Notes under the pieces: generated by a model
Databases searched by the model: none
What the model was told of the DNA's origin: nothing
Seen by the model: only the letters and a program-made list of their open reading frames with translations
Part shown: in pieces, positions 7,573 through 17,539 of the stretch
Layout of the letters: every line of letters starts with the position of its first letter
Position numbering within the stretch: the first letter of the stretch is position 1
Made by a program: the position numbers and the translations under genes
Assembly (NCBI RefSeq): GCF_050589845.1
Contig: NZ_JBNGPA010000027.1
Location: forward strand, 1-64,000
From: Carboxylicivirga agarovorans
Lineage (GTDB): Bacteria > Bacteroidota > Bacteroidia > Bacteroidales > Marinilabiliaceae
Length of the DNA: 64,000 bases
Reading direction: 5' to 3'

Positions 7573-10068
7573 ATGAATTTATCTGAATTAAGCAATGGTA
7601 GCGAAGGAGTAATCGTTAAAGTTAAGGGACACGGTGCTTTTCGTAAACGTATTACAGAAATGGGCTTTATCAAAGGGAAAAAAGTTACCGTTGTTAAAAA
7701 CGCCCCTTTAAAAGATCCAATTGAATACCAAATACTTGACTATAAAATATCACTTCGCCGCAGCGAAGCCAAACTTATTGAAGTCATAACGGTTGAAGAA
7801 GCTAAAAACATTGGTGATACACCATTTCAAGGCACTTTAACCGATGACATACTCAAGCAGACGGCCAATAAAAAACACCGTTCAATAAACATAGCACTGG
7901 TTGGTAACCCCAATTGTGGCAAAACAACACTGTTCAATTATGCCAGTGGCGCAAAGGAACATGTTGGTAATTACAGTGGTGTCACTGTCGATTCGAAGGC
8001 TGCTACTTTCAGTCATAATGGCTACAATTTCAACATTATAGATCTACCGGGAACCTACAGCATATCAGCCTATTCACCGGAAGAAACGTTTGTGAGGGAA
8101 CACATCACCAGCGAAACACCTGATATAGTTGTCAATGTGCTGGATAGCTCAAACCTGGAACGCAACCTGTACCTCACAACACAACTCATTGACCTGGATA
8201 TAAAAGTAGTTGTTGCTCTCAATATGTTTGATGAGATGCAAAACCGGGGCGATCAGCTGGACTACAAGCAACTGGGTGGTATGCTGGGTATACCTTTTGT
8301 TCCAACGGTCAGCTCTAAAGGTAAGGGTGTAACAGAACTATTTGATAAACTGATAGAGGTTTATGAAGACAGAGATCCTGTAGTCAGACACATACATGTT
8401 AATTATGGTGAACTGCTGGAAAAAGCCATTGCCAAGCTGGATGATTTGTTCTCTGCTGCGGGAGATATTGCCAACCGCGTTTCACCGCGATACCTGGCCA
8501 TTAAGGCACTTGAAAAAGACGAACAACTCTTTAGTTATATGAACGCCAACAAAAACCTTTACAGTTCAATAATTGAAGAAACAGAGCGACTGACCGTTAA
8601 AATAGAAAAACAATCCAACGAGGATTCTGAATCAATTTTTACCGATTCGAGATATGGATTCGTTGCCGGTGCACTGAAAGAAACATTTACCGAAAACCCG
8701 AGAACAAGAAGGCGACGAACCGACAGTATTGATGCCATTATCACACACCGTTTATTCGGTTTTCCAATCTTCATCTTTTTAATGTGGCTCATGTTTCAGG
8801 CTACGTTTCGCTTAGGTGAATACCCGATGAACTGGATCGAAGCGGGTGTTGGTCATTTATCAGACTTTGTGAGTACTATAATGCCCGACGGCTCTTTTAA
8901 ACATCTGTTGGTTGACGGTGTCATAGGTGGCGTTGGCGGTGTCATTGTATTTCTACCCAATATCCTCATCCTGTTTTTCTTTATTTCTTTTATGGAGGAT
9001 ACGGGATATATGGCGCGCGCAGCTTTTATTATGGATAAACTAATGCACAAAATGGGGCTTCATGGAAAGTCATTTATTCCATTGGTAATGGGATTTGGCT
9101 GTAATGTACCGGCGGTAATGGCAACACGCACGATTGAAAACAGGAATAATCGTTTGCTAACCATGCTGATTAACCCTTTTATGTCATGCAGCGCCCGTTT
9201 ACCTGTATACATCCTGATCATTGGTGCCATTTTCCCTGAAAATGCAGGCACCATGCTATTCACCATCTATGGCATAGGTATTTTGTTGGCAGTTTTGATT
9301 GCCCGCCTGTTCAAACGTTTTATATTCAAACATGACGAAGTACCATTTGTGATGGAACTCCCTCCCTATCGCATTCCGACACTAAAAAACACCATTCGCC
9401 ACATGTGGCACAAAGGTGCCGAGTATCTGAAAAAAATGGGAGGTATTATCCTGGTAGCATCTATAATTATTTGGTTTCTGAGCTATTTCCCGCAAAATGT
9501 GGAGTATTCGCAGGACTTTGACAGTAAAACAGAGCTGTTAAATACTGAATATGCATCACTGATTGCCAATAGCCAGGGGGAACTCAAAAGCTCTTATGAG
9601 CAAGAATTAGCCTTTAAAACAGACTCCATCGCACTGCTGAAGAAAAGTGAACACCAAAGCAATACTTATATTGGCCGATTGGGCAAATCAATCGAACCGG
9701 TCATAAAACCACTTGGTTTTGACTGGAAAATGGGTGTCAGCCTTATTACCGGAATCGCAGCCAAGGAAATTGTGATCAGTACCATGGCTGTTATATACCA
9801 TTCTGACGATGATTCGGAGGAATCATCCAAGCTAATCAGTCAGATCCGGGAAGAGAAATATGCGGATGGAACACCTGTTTTCAATAAAATTACAGCTTTT
9901 GGTTTTATGCTATTCATATTGATCTATTTCCCTTGTGTTGCAGTGATTGCGGCTATACGAAAAGAATCGGGCGCCTGGAAATGGGCATTATTCACCATTG
10001 TATACACAACCGGCCTTGCCTGGACATTAGCCTTTGCAGTGAACCAGATTGGTCATTTATTGTTCTAA
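7573..10068 (+). CDS. feoB: ferrous iron transporter FeoA-FeoB fusion
   Basis: FeoB is the inner-membrane Fe(II) importer driven by its cytosolic G domain. This 831-residue protein is a natural fusion. A FeoA SH3-like domain covers residues 1-73. The GTPase follows, with G1 GNPNCGKT (111-118), G3 DLPG (157-160) and the FeoB-type G4 NMFD (217-220). The Gate-containing membrane domain comes next, with SFMEDTGYMARAAF and GFGCNVPAVMA. The FeoA fusion is common in Bacteroidota. An extra helical loop (about 655-700) lies between membrane segments. A small Cys-rich partner gene follows after 5 bases. Confidence 0.97.
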   Translation: MNLSELSNGSEGVIVKVKGHGAFRKRITEMGFIKGKKVTVVKNAPLKDPIEYQILDYKISLRRSEAKLIEVITVEEAKNIGDTPFQGTLTDDILKQTANKKHRSINIALVGNPNCGKTTLFNYASGAKEHVGNYSGVTVDSKAATFSHNGYNFNIIDLPGTYSISAYSPEETFVREHITSETPDIVVNVLDSSNLERNLYLTTQLIDLDIKVVVALNMFDEMQNRGDQLDYKQLGGMLGIPFVPTVSSKGKGVTELFDKLIEVYEDRDPVVRHIHVNYGELLEKAIAKLDDLFSAAGDIANRVSPRYLAIKALEKDEQLFSYMNANKNLYSSIIEETERLTVKIEKQSNEDSESIFTDSRYGFVAGALKETFTENPRTRRRRTDSIDAIITHRLFGFPIFIFLMWLMFQATFRLGEYPMNWIEAGVGHLSDFVSTIMPDGSFKHLLVDGVIGGVGGVIVFLPNILILFFFISFMEDTGYMARAAFIMDKLMHKMGLHGKSFIPLVMGFGCNVPAVMATRTIENRNNRLLTMLINPFMSCSARLPVYILIIGAIFPENAGTMLFTIYGIGILLAVLIARLFKRFIFKHDEVPFVMELPPYRIPTLKNTIRHMWHKGAEYLKKMGGIILVASIIIWFLSYFPQNVEYSQDFDSKTELLNTEYASLIANSQGELKSSYEQELAFKTDSIALLKKSEHQSNTYIGRLGKSIEPVIKPLGFDWKMGVSLITGIAAKEIVISTMAVIYHSDDDSEESSKLISQIREEKYADGTPVFNKITAFGFMLFILIYFPCVAVIAAIRKESGAWKWALFTIVYTTGLAWTLAFAVNQIGHLLF

Positions 10069-10073
10069 TTTCA

Positions 10074-10262
10074 ATGATACAGGATATTTTGACATATGCC
10101 GCAGTTATCTGGGCTTTTTATCAGGTAATACTATTCTTCTTCAGACTGGTCAAACCAGCTGCGGGAAAGACAGCATGTAGCAGCGGAAGCTGCGGTTGTG
10201 AAGCCAAAACAGAACTTTTTAGCGCTATTAAAAAGGGAAAGTACCCTACACTGATAAAGTAA
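10074..10262 (+). CDS. FeoB-associated Cys-rich membrane protein
   Basis: This 62-residue protein has one N-terminal transmembrane helix (about 5-24, TYAAVIWAFYQVILFFF) and a short cytoplasmic tail with a CSSGSCGC cluster. This is the layout of the small Cys-rich membrane proteins encoded next to feoB, which are thought to assist or sense iron transport. The ATG lies 5 bases after the feoB stop. The same frame is open upstream inside feoB, but this ATG gives the family-like protein. Confidence 0.85.
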   Translation: MIQDILTYAAVIWAFYQVILFFFRLVKPAAGKTACSSGSCGCEAKTELFSAIKKGKYPTLIK

Positions 10263-10280
10263 AAGACTAAATAAAATAAA

Positions 10281-10310
10281 AGCCGGATAATCATCCGGCT
10301 TTCTTATTTT
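10281..10310. terminator. intrinsic terminator
   Basis: The perfect stem AGCCGGAT/ATCCGGCT with loop AATC is followed by TTCTTATTTT on the plus strand. It ends the feo operon, and upstream A-runs also suit the convergent pepD gene. Confidence 0.8.
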
Positions 10311-11763
10311 ATGCTTCTGGAATTCGATCAAGAACATCGATCAGATGTTTCCAGAATTTCTGAACAGTTACTATTTCTATGCGCTCATCAGGCGAGTGTG
10401 CACCCCTGATAGTTGGCCCGAATGAAATCATATCCATTCCAGGATATTTCTCCAGGAATAACCCACACTCTAAACCAGCATGTATTGCCCTTACAACAGG
10501 CTCTTCTTTAAACAATGCTTCGTACGATTCTTTTGTGATCTTTAATATTTCAGAATCAGTATTGGGAGCCCAACCAGGATAACCATCTGTGTGTCGGGCA
10601 TCAGCACCAGCCAATTTAAATACTGACATTACCATATTAGCGATATCCTCTTTAGCACTTTCAACAGAGCTGCGCTGGCTGGTTGTAACAAAAACATGAT
10701 CATCCTTCATTTTAACCGATGCCAGGTTAGTGGATGTTTCCACCAATCCTTCAATATCGCGACTCATTTCAATGACACCATGTGGACAGGCATATAATGC
10801 ATTTAAAAGTCTGCTTTGACTTTCATGGTCCATTACAAACTCGGGCAAATCAACAGACTCCAGCTTCATGCGTAATTCAGGCTCAGTAACCTTTAATTCC
10901 ATTTGAACGTCATGAAACAGCATGTTATAAGCTACTCTTACCTGTTCTTTATAACTAGCTGGAACAACTGCTATAGCATGAGCCTCGCGTGCAATGGCAT
11001 TACGCAGATTACCGCCGTCAAACGATGCTAATCGTAAATCATATTTCTCACTTGCCTCCCATAAAAAGCGATTAATGATCTTGTTGGCATTACCTAATCC
11101 TTTGTGGATGTCATCTCCTGAGTGTCCACCTTTTAAACCAGAAACAGTCACTTTAAATGCAAATCCCTTATCGACTGCTACTGTTGTAAAAGGAAATTTT
11201 GCGATCGTATCTACACCTCCGGCACAACCGATAAAAAGTTCACCGTCATCTTCAGAGTCCAGGTTTAATAGAATTTTTGAATCAAAAAATCCTTCTTTAA
11301 GCTCAAATGCACCAGTCAAGCCTGTTTCTTCATCAACTGTAAATAAACACTCAATCGGACCGTGCTCTATATTATCGGCCACCAGCAGAGCCATTTGCGC
11401 AGCCATACCTATACCGTCATCAGCACCCAATGTGGTGCCATCGGCCTTTACCCATTCGCCATCGATAACCGGTGTAATCGGATCGTTATCGAAATCAAAC
11501 TTCTTATCACTGTTTTTCTCACATACCATATCGATGTGTGATTGCAACACAACCGATTTTACATTTTCTCTTCCGGCAGTTGCAGGCTTTCTGATAAGAA
11601 CATTACCAATATGATCTTTATGTGCCTCGAGTCCGTTATCTTCAGCAAACTTTAATAAAAACTCTATTATTTTTTCCTCCTTTTTTGAAGGACGAGGCAC
11701 ATTGCAAATCGCTTCAAAATGCTTCCATACCTCTTGAGGTTGTAATCCTGATAATCTATCCAT
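10309..11763 (-). CDS. pepD: aminoacyl-histidine dipeptidase (PepD, M20 family)
   Basis: This cytosolic zinc dipeptidase cleaves beta-Ala-His and other Xaa-His dipeptides. M20 ligands are visible: HIDMV (His76, Asp78), GADDGIGMAA (Asp115) and the catalytic pair DEETGL (Glu145-Glu146), plus the later GGHSGDD dimerisation-domain motif and a C-terminal GLECGLF metal-binding segment. The 484 residues are normal for the family. It is the last gene of an operon after the nucleoside phosphorylase and the transglutaminase-like gene, 25 bases behind the latter. Confidence 0.93.
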   Translation of the reverse strand: MDRLSGLQPQEVWKHFEAICNVPRPSKKEEKIIEFLLKFAEDNGLEAHKDHIGNVLIRKPATAGRENVKSVVLQSHIDMVCEKNSDKKFDFDNDPITPVIDGEWVKADGTTLGADDGIGMAAQMALLVADNIEHGPIECLFTVDEETGLTGAFELKEGFFDSKILLNLDSEDDGELFIGCAGGVDTIAKFPFTTVAVDKGFAFKVTVSGLKGGHSGDDIHKGLGNANKIINRFLWEASEKYDLRLASFDGGNLRNAIAREAHAIAVVPASYKEQVRVAYNMLFHDVQMELKVTEPELRMKLESVDLPEFVMDHESQSRLLNALYACPHGVIEMSRDIEGLVETSTNLASVKMKDDHVFVTTSQRSSVESAKEDIANMVMSVFKLAGADARHTDGYPGWAPNTDSEILKITKESYEALFKEEPVVRAIHAGLECGLFLEKYPGMDMISFGPTIRGAHSPDERIEIVTVQKFWKHLIDVLDRIPEA

Positions 11764-11788
11764 TATCGTATATTAGTTAGAATTATTG

Positions 11789-12679
11789 TTAAATTGGATT
11801 CTCTTTTAAGTCATCAAATAAGGTTAAGATCCTTTGAATTTCTACCCTTTTACCTTCTTCACCTTTACTATCATACCCAAAACTAAGATTATTAAGCATC
11901 CGCTTAATTATTGTCAGGTTGTCGCAAGGTAAGAAATACTCTTCTTTGAGTTGCAGCTTTTGCTGTTTTATAAAGTACTCAATTTCTTTTCTTCCCAAAA
12001 CAGCGCCCTTATTAATGGGATTAATGTAGAATAGAACAGCCGATTGATCTTTAATCTGCTCGTTATCAGACATGGCTGATTCATCAATAAAAGCCAGCAA
12101 AAAGTTCTTGGGTAAGTTTACCCCGTATACGGGCATCCCCAATTCGCGGCATAATATGGAATAGATGACTGATACAGATAAGGGATTACCCTTATGCGTT
12201 TCGAGCACCTCGCTGATGTAATTATTTTCAGGAGCGAGATAACGGCTTGTATTACGCGAGAATTTATGTACATCAAACATCACATGATTAACAATTCTTA
12301 CCTTTTCAAGCGATGTCAAATGCTCATTCATTTCCAGCCAGATATCTTTTCTGAGCTCAGACAGCTGTTCTTTTAGATGAATTAAACTAACGTCGGGAAA
12401 CTGGTATTTACAAACCAAATAAGCCCCGTATAATAAGTCACGGGTTGGAGTCTGCACCCAGTTTTTCAATTGGAAATAAATATCTTTTAATTGGATAGAG
12501 TGGATAATATTTTCGACACGGGATTGAAACAGATCATCCAAAGATGATTCCCATGCCTTTTCCAATTCAGGCACAATTTCAACCGGCTCCTTCAACAACG
12601 CGTCTTCTACAGAAGCAAATATTTCGTCGTTAGGATCATCCAGCAGGGTGATCAGCGCCTTTATTTTCTCTCTATCCAT
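11789..12679 (-). CDS. transglutaminase-like (SirB1-type) protein
   Basis: This 296-residue protein matches the SirB1/Transglut_core2 type: the block NNYISEVLETHKGNPLSVSV, then YSILCRELGMPVYGVNLPKNFLLAF. These carry the conserved SVIY/C and G-x-P elements that replace a classical transglutaminase triad. The N-terminus has HEAT-like helical segments. Enzymatic activity is doubtful in this family and its role is unclear. It sits 8 bases after the nucleoside phosphorylase stop and 25 bases before pepD. Confidence 0.75.
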   Translation of the reverse strand: MDREKIKALITLLDDPNDEIFASVEDALLKEPVEIVPELEKAWESSLDDLFQSRVENIIHSIQLKDIYFQLKNWVQTPTRDLLYGAYLVCKYQFPDVSLIHLKEQLSELRKDIWLEMNEHLTSLEKVRIVNHVMFDVHKFSRNTSRYLAPENNYISEVLETHKGNPLSVSVIYSILCRELGMPVYGVNLPKNFLLAFIDESAMSDNEQIKDQSAVLFYINPINKGAVLGRKEIEYFIKQQKLQLKEEYFLPCDNLTIIKRMLNNLSFGYDSKGEEGKRVEIQRILTLFDDLKENPI

Positions 12680-12686
12680 CAGACTA

Positions 12687-13562
12687 TTATTTAGTTAATC
12701 CATTCAATACATGCTCAATCAGCTTTTTCATTACAGGTTTATAATCCTTACTTGCCGTTCCTGCCAAACGATTAGCAATAATCATGCAAATAGTTGCAGC
12801 TTTGTGCCCTAATAAGGCAGACAATCCATATATAGCAGAGCATTCCATCTCATAATTCGTTACCCGGTACTTACCATGTCTGAACGCAGTAATCTTCTCG
12901 TTAATATGCTTATCAGCTATATCAAGTCGCAACTCACGCCCCTGCGGACCATAAAAACCGGGTGCTGATATTGTAACACCTTTAACTACATTTTCTCCTG
13001 TCAGCTTATCAAGTAATTCGGCAGCAGCATCCACAACATAAGGTGCCGTTAACAGAGGATTCCAGTTAAGCGACCCGGTAAAGGCTTTTTCAAAGGCCAG
13101 GTCTGTTACCTCATTGCGACGGGCATAAAAATTGATCAATCCATCAAAACCAATACCTTTCTCACTTAATAACCACGTATCAACCGGTAAATCTTTTTGC
13201 AAGGCGCCTGATGTACCAATACGCACAAAGTTTAGTTGTGTATGTTGTTCTTTAACAGTTCTGGTTTCAAAATCAATATTAACAAGGGCATCCAATTCAT
13301 TAACAACAATATCGATATTGTCTGTTCCAATACCTGTTGCTACAACAGTTAGGCGCTTACCGTTGAAAGTACCCGTGCATGATACAAATTCACGGTTCGA
13401 TCGTCTTACTTCAATGGTGTCAAAGAATGAACTGATCAGTTCAACTCTACCCGGATCCCCCACCAGTATAATATTTTGAGCTACATCTTCCGGCTTAAGG
13501 TATAAATGAAAAATACTTCCATCCGGATTTATAATTAGCTCTGAAGCTTCTATTTTTCGCAT
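12687..13562 (-). CDS. nucleoside phosphorylase
   Basis: This is a PNP_UDP_1-family enzyme, closest to uridine phosphorylase. It catalyses phosphorolysis of a nucleoside to base and ribose 1-phosphate. The phosphate loop GDPGRVE (residues 35-41), the RIGTSGAL segment and the late YEMECSAIYGL motif, which binds ribose and base, are present. The 291 residues are longer than E. coli Udp, as in the Bacteroidota subgroup. Exact substrate is not determinable. It heads an operon with the transglutaminase-like gene and pepD. Confidence 0.88.
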   Translation of the reverse strand: MRKIEASELIINPDGSIFHLYLKPEDVAQNIILVGDPGRVELISSFFDTIEVRRSNREFVSCTGTFNGKRLTVVATGIGTDNIDIVVNELDALVNIDFETRTVKEQHTQLNFVRIGTSGALQKDLPVDTWLLSEKGIGFDGLINFYARRNEVTDLAFEKAFTGSLNWNPLLTAPYVVDAAAELLDKLTGENVVKGVTISAPGFYGPQGRELRLDIADKHINEKITAFRHGKYRVTNYEMECSAIYGLSALLGHKAATICMIIANRLAGTASKDYKPVMKKLIEHVLNGLTK

Positions 13563-13660
13563 GTGAAATTTATTTTAATTTCAAATTAATGAAATTTTTG
13601 AGTTAAAATACATCTTATAGGCTCATTTTTACGCAAGTGTTAATAAATAATCGCTGCAAA

Positions 13661-13691
13661 CAAACTTATTGGTCTGAACCGTGAACCGAAG
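13661..13691 (-). promoter_or_regulatory. promoter of the nucleoside phosphorylase operon
   Basis: The minus-strand TAAGTTTG (13668-13661) is a perfect -7 box. A TTCG (13690-13687) 18 bases upstream is a one-mismatch -33 box. The leader would be about 95 bases. Confidence 0.45.
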
Positions 13692-13763
13692 CTCATCAGT
13701 TCTTCATGTTTTTTAACGATAAATATGTAAATTCGCAGCTCAATAAGTATAAATAAGTAAGCG

Positions 13764-14216
13764 ATGATACAGAGAATTCAGACTTTATATTTACTATTAA
13801 GTGGATTGCTTATGGGAAGTTTATTTTTCATTCCCTTAGCACAAATTGAAACAGATACACAAGAGGTATTTCAATTCATTTACCGCGGTTTAACTAACGC
13901 AGAAGGCGAAACAGTAACACCAACTTTAGCATTAAGCATATTGCTAACAGTTGCCACACTGGTTTCTTTTATTACCATATTTTTATACAAAAACCGAACG
14001 CTTCAAATACGCCTTTGCGGAATTAATTTAGCCCTATTGTTAGGTTCTACAGGCATGATCTACTATTTAGGATCACAACTTGCCGATGATTCGTCTGTGG
14101 TTAGTTACAGTATTACTACAGCCTTCCCTGTTGTAGCACTCATCCTAACATTTTTGGCCTTAAGAGCTATTGGCAAAGACATTGCATTATTAAAATCAAT
14201 GGATAGGATCAGATAA
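13764..14216 (+). CDS. DUF4293 membrane protein
   Basis: This 150-residue inner-membrane protein has four predicted transmembrane helices (about 5-25, 52-72, 80-98, 118-138). The start MIQRIQTLYLL and the FIPLAQI segment are typical of the Bacteroidota-only family DUF4293. Function is unknown. It is monocistronic and faces the DUF4249 operon across a shared terminator. Confidence 0.85.
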   Translation: MIQRIQTLYLLLSGLLMGSLFFIPLAQIETDTQEVFQFIYRGLTNAEGETVTPTLALSILLTVATLVSFITIFLYKNRTLQIRLCGINLALLLGSTGMIYYLGSQLADDSSVVSYSITTAFPVVALILTFLALRAIGKDIALLKSMDRIR

Positions 14217-14265
14217 TAAAACCAATTAAAATGGTGGAGTTTATAACTCGACCAGAAAAGAAATT

Positions 14266-14300
14266 TCAAAGCCCTTCAGTTATTGCTGAGGGGCTTTTTC
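14266..14300. terminator. intrinsic terminator shared by convergent genes
   Basis: An AAAGCCCTTCAG/CTGAGGGGCTTT stem (one G-T pair) with loop TTATTG is followed by T5 on the plus strand. It terminates the DUF4293 gene and overlaps the last codons of the DUF4249 gene. Confidence 0.75.
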
Positions 14301-15161
14301 ATGTGTAATCATATAATTCAATGAGGCCATACCGGTCCAGCGACCTATACCACCTTTTACATTGGTATGTGTTTTTTGATCAACCAGTGAAAACGGATTT
14401 CCATGACTTAAATGATCAAGGTATATCCCATTAAGCACTCTGTAGGACTCAGCATCAATTTGTGAAATTTTGACTAAAACAGTATCTGTAATGGCAAACT
14501 CATCTGATAAGATATTGCGCTCCGAATCGATATTATAAATATTCAATGGATCGGGCTGATTGCTTCGTTTGACCTGAAAAATATGTTGTTTTCCATTGAA
14601 TAAGTTGTCATTCATCAACGGATTATCAGATGGATGAAAGCGGGTATCGAAATGCAGTGTTTTAATCTGCGAATAGTAATAGTTTATATTCAAAGCATCA
14701 TCATTCACACATCCGCTTATAACCATTGCAGAGTCCGAAACAGCTTCTGACTTCAACCATTCGACATCTGGTAATGAAGGAATTGTAGTGAAAGCTGTCA
14801 CTAATTTCCCTTTATAGCTTACCTCCAATTGATAATTTTCACCCGTTTCACCTTTCATGCTTATACTTTTGTAGATAAATGGGGGGAAAAACTCATCCTG
14901 ATGCGTTAAAGTCAATACCTCTGACTCACCTTTTCCGTTGGTGATGGTTACCTTGGCATAGTTTAAGAATGTATTACGGATCGAAGCCGAATCATAGTCT
15001 GTCAGAAAGGGTGAACTCATAGTTAAAAGCACATTGGCTCTTCCTTCATTTTCTATCCATCCATCGACTACAATTTTGCGTTCGTAATCAACCTGATCAA
15101 TTTCAACTTCTTTCGAGCAGGCCAGCAATACCACTAATACAATGAACACTATTATACGCAT
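14280..15161 (-). CDS. DUF4249 lipoprotein
   Basis: This 293-residue lipoprotein has lipobox VLLAC (Cys15), then the DUF4249 layout of Ig-like and transthyretin-like strands (KIVVDGWIENEG, ENYQLEVSYKG). The family is nearly always encoded directly after a TonB-dependent receptor and probably forms an outer-membrane accessory subunit. Here it starts 2 bases after the receptor stop. The substrate of the pair is unknown. Confidence 0.85.
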   Translation of the reverse strand: MRIIVFIVLVVLLACSKEVEIDQVDYERKIVVDGWIENEGRANVLLTMSSPFLTDYDSASIRNTFLNYAKVTITNGKGESEVLTLTHQDEFFPPFIYKSISMKGETGENYQLEVSYKGKLVTAFTTIPSLPDVEWLKSEAVSDSAMVISGCVNDDALNINYYYSQIKTLHFDTRFHPSDNPLMNDNLFNGKQHIFQVKRSNQPDPLNIYNIDSERNILSDEFAITDTVLVKISQIDAESYRVLNGIYLDHLSHGNPFSLVDQKTHTNVKGGIGRWTGMASLNYMITHEKAPQQ

Positions 15162-15163
15162 AC

Positions 15164-17467
15164 TTAAAATTTAAATCGCCAGCTAATGGATGGCATAATT
15201 GGAAATAAGGAAACCTGCATGGCTTTTATACTTAACTGATAATCCTGCTGTCCTTCCTCAACCTGATAATAGATATAATAAGGGTTGCTTCGTCCATATA
15301 AATTAATGATGGAAAAATTAAGGATGGACTCGGCAAACAAGCGGGATTTTAAATGATAATTCATTGAAATATCCATTCTATGATAAGCAGGCATCCTGTA
15401 ATTATTAACTCCGGCATAGTCATTGGCAATTGAACCCATCAACCAGTATCGTCCCGTTGGCAAAGTGGCTTTGTTACCACTGGCATAAATAAATACAGTT
15501 CCAAAATCAAAGCGATCATTTAAAACATATGTTGCCTGCAGATTTAAATCATGTCGTCGATCATATTTGGCATCATGCCACTCCCCCTCATTTATTCCAT
15601 CATATTGCTGTTGGGCCCAGCCTAAGGTATATGCAACAGTCAGCTCAAAATCCTTTGCCTGCTTATTTAAGTAAAACTCACTTCCGTAGGCCACTCCCCG
15701 GCCTTTATAAAAGTTCTCTTCGATGCTTTCAACTTCAGCTTGATCAGTGTTCAGTTTAAGCAGCAGCTGATTATCCATTAACTTACCATATCCTTCAACT
15801 CCCCACTGGAGTTGACGTTCGGTATATTCTTTAAAGAAACCGAAAGTCAACTGGTGTCCGGTCTCTAGTGGTAACTTTTCTGTAGCAGGCATCCAGATAT
15901 CTGACGGTAAAGGAATAGACGCAATGGAAGCCAAATGAATGTTTTGGGAATTAAAGGCGTATGAAAGCTTATATGAGGCGGTTTTAAGCGGATAATAATT
16001 CACCGAGACTGTTGCATTGGGTAAAACCTGTGCTTTTTCAGATTTAAAGCTTTCGTCCGAGGCCTCATTTAATTTGTAATAGTTAAGAGCGACACCAGTA
16101 TATACAGACCAGTGAGAATTAAGTTGATAATAATCACTAATAAACGCTCTGAGAGCCGAACTTTGGTAATCATCTAGGGTTGATTCATTATTATTTAGGT
16201 AACTTATTTTTAAATCCTGCGGTATTATGTTGTACATGGTTAATTCAACACCGGCTCTTAGGTAATGCTTATCCAGATTATAGCTGTATCGATTTTTGAA
16301 TTGATATTGTTTATAATCTGTTGCAAAGCGCATGGATCCATCAGGTATTACAGCGCCGAAATCTGAAAAATAAGATGTATAGGACACGGAATTTTCCATA
16401 CTGAAATCGGGTGAAAGAAGTTTATTCCATGCTAAACTAACACCGGCATTACCCCATTCTGAGTCTGAAGTTACTTCATTTCTTTCACTTGTCATTGAAA
16501 AATCATCACGCCCAATGTACCAGCTGAATACCACTTTATCATTGCCCGACTTAAACTTTAATTTGCCATTCCAGTCGTAAAATGTGTAGTTGTTTTGCTT
16601 AAAGTAGTTGTCACCGTCATTTATAAACGGGCTGGCCATATGGCCCAGCATATCCAGGTAACTCCGGCGTATACCAGTATTAAGGTACCATTTCTTATTC
16701 TTTGACGCCCCATTGTATGTCAGGTTACTGACAATATTCCCCAGGTTACCCGCCCAGTTGGAACTATCCGGTTTCTGATTGTAGGTATCGACAATAATAG
16801 ATGATGCCAGGCGAGATGACAAATGAATGGGCGCGTTACCTTTAAAAAAATCAACCTTATTGGTCAATAAAGGATTAAACACCGAATAAATACCCATTAG
16901 GTGTGTCGGGTTCATTAGTTCAATACCATCAAACAGCACGAAATTCTGCCCCGGTGAACCACCCCTAACATAGATGCCTCCATTACCTTCACTGACAGAC
17001 TGCATACCAGGCAACAATTGTAAACCTCTTAAAACATCAGGACTTCCCATAAAGGCAGGGATAGCCAGCACATCTTCTTTCTTAAGTGTTAGCTTGCCAG
17101 GAATATAGTTGTCAACAATGTTCTTTTGAGTAGCATTAACCTGCACTTCTGATGCCTGGTAAACTTTAAATCTCAATTTAACTGTCAACTGCTCATTTTT
17201 GGCTTTGATAATAGTCATTTGTCGCTGCTCAAACGCCGTATGCCCTATTTTAATTGTAATAGTATCATTATTAAGACCACACAACTCAAATTGACCATCT
17301 TCACCCGAAACAGCTCCTTTTCGTCCATCTAATGATGTGATATGAACAGATGGTATTGGTTCATTGGTCTCAAAGTCCAAAACACGACCATAAATGCACC
17401 ATGGTGTATCCTGAGCATGAGCAATTATGCCAAGTAAATAAAAGATATGTAATAGTATGTACTTCAA
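15164..17467 (-). CDS. TonB-dependent receptor with carboxypeptidase-regulatory domain
   Basis: This outer-membrane active transporter has a signal peptide ending AHAQ, a CarboxypepD_reg-like domain (IYGRVLDFETNEPIPSVHI), a plug domain with GGSPGQNFVLFDGIE, and a barrel ending in an aromatic residue (WRFKF). I place the start at the TTG at 17467 (767 residues), because it gives a compact 19-residue signal peptide. The longer GTG start at 17503 lies inside a terminator hairpin. No SusD partner is present, so glycan uptake is unlikely. Together with the upstream lipoprotein and downstream DUF4249 it forms an uptake operon of unknown substrate. Confidence 0.85.
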   Translation of the reverse strand: MKYILLHIFYLLGIIAHAQDTPWCIYGRVLDFETNEPIPSVHITSLDGRKGAVSGEDGQFELCGLNNDTITIKIGHTAFEQRQMTIIKAKNEQLTVKLRFKVYQASEVQVNATQKNIVDNYIPGKLTLKKEDVLAIPAFMGSPDVLRGLQLLPGMQSVSEGNGGIYVRGGSPGQNFVLFDGIELMNPTHLMGIYSVFNPLLTNKVDFFKGNAPIHLSSRLASSIIVDTYNQKPDSSNWAGNLGNIVSNLTYNGASKNKKWYLNTGIRRSYLDMLGHMASPFINDGDNYFKQNNYTFYDWNGKLKFKSGNDKVVFSWYIGRDDFSMTSERNEVTSDSEWGNAGVSLAWNKLLSPDFSMENSVSYTSYFSDFGAVIPDGSMRFATDYKQYQFKNRYSYNLDKHYLRAGVELTMYNIIPQDLKISYLNNNESTLDDYQSSALRAFISDYYQLNSHWSVYTGVALNYYKLNEASDESFKSEKAQVLPNATVSVNYYPLKTASYKLSYAFNSQNIHLASIASIPLPSDIWMPATEKLPLETGHQLTFGFFKEYTERQLQWGVEGYGKLMDNQLLLKLNTDQAEVESIEENFYKGRGVAYGSEFYLNKQAKDFELTVAYTLGWAQQQYDGINEGEWHDAKYDRRHDLNLQATYVLNDRFDFGTVFIYASGNKATLPTGRYWLMGSIANDYAGVNNYRMPAYHRMDISMNYHLKSRLFAESILNFSIINLYGRSNPYYIYYQVEEGQQDYQLSIKAMQVSLFPIMPSISWRFKF

Positions 17468-17479
17468 TAGTGGTAAGAA

Positions 17480-17514
17480 TAAAAAAGAATTGGAGACCTG
17501 CACAGATCTCCAAT
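17480..17514 (-). terminator. intrinsic terminator between the lipoprotein and receptor genes
   Basis: On the minus strand the stem ATTGGAGA/TCTCCAAT is followed by TCTTTTTTATT. It lies 26 bases past the lipoprotein stop and just before the receptor start, so it may let the lipoprotein be made in excess of the receptor. Confidence 0.65.
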
Positions 17515-17539
17515 TTCTATATTTCTTTTCCGGTAAAGA

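Noticed and set aside
10994..11614. A 206-codon plus-strand open frame inside pepD
   Set aside because: Serine- and proline-rich shadow translation opposite conserved metal-binding motifs; no start context.
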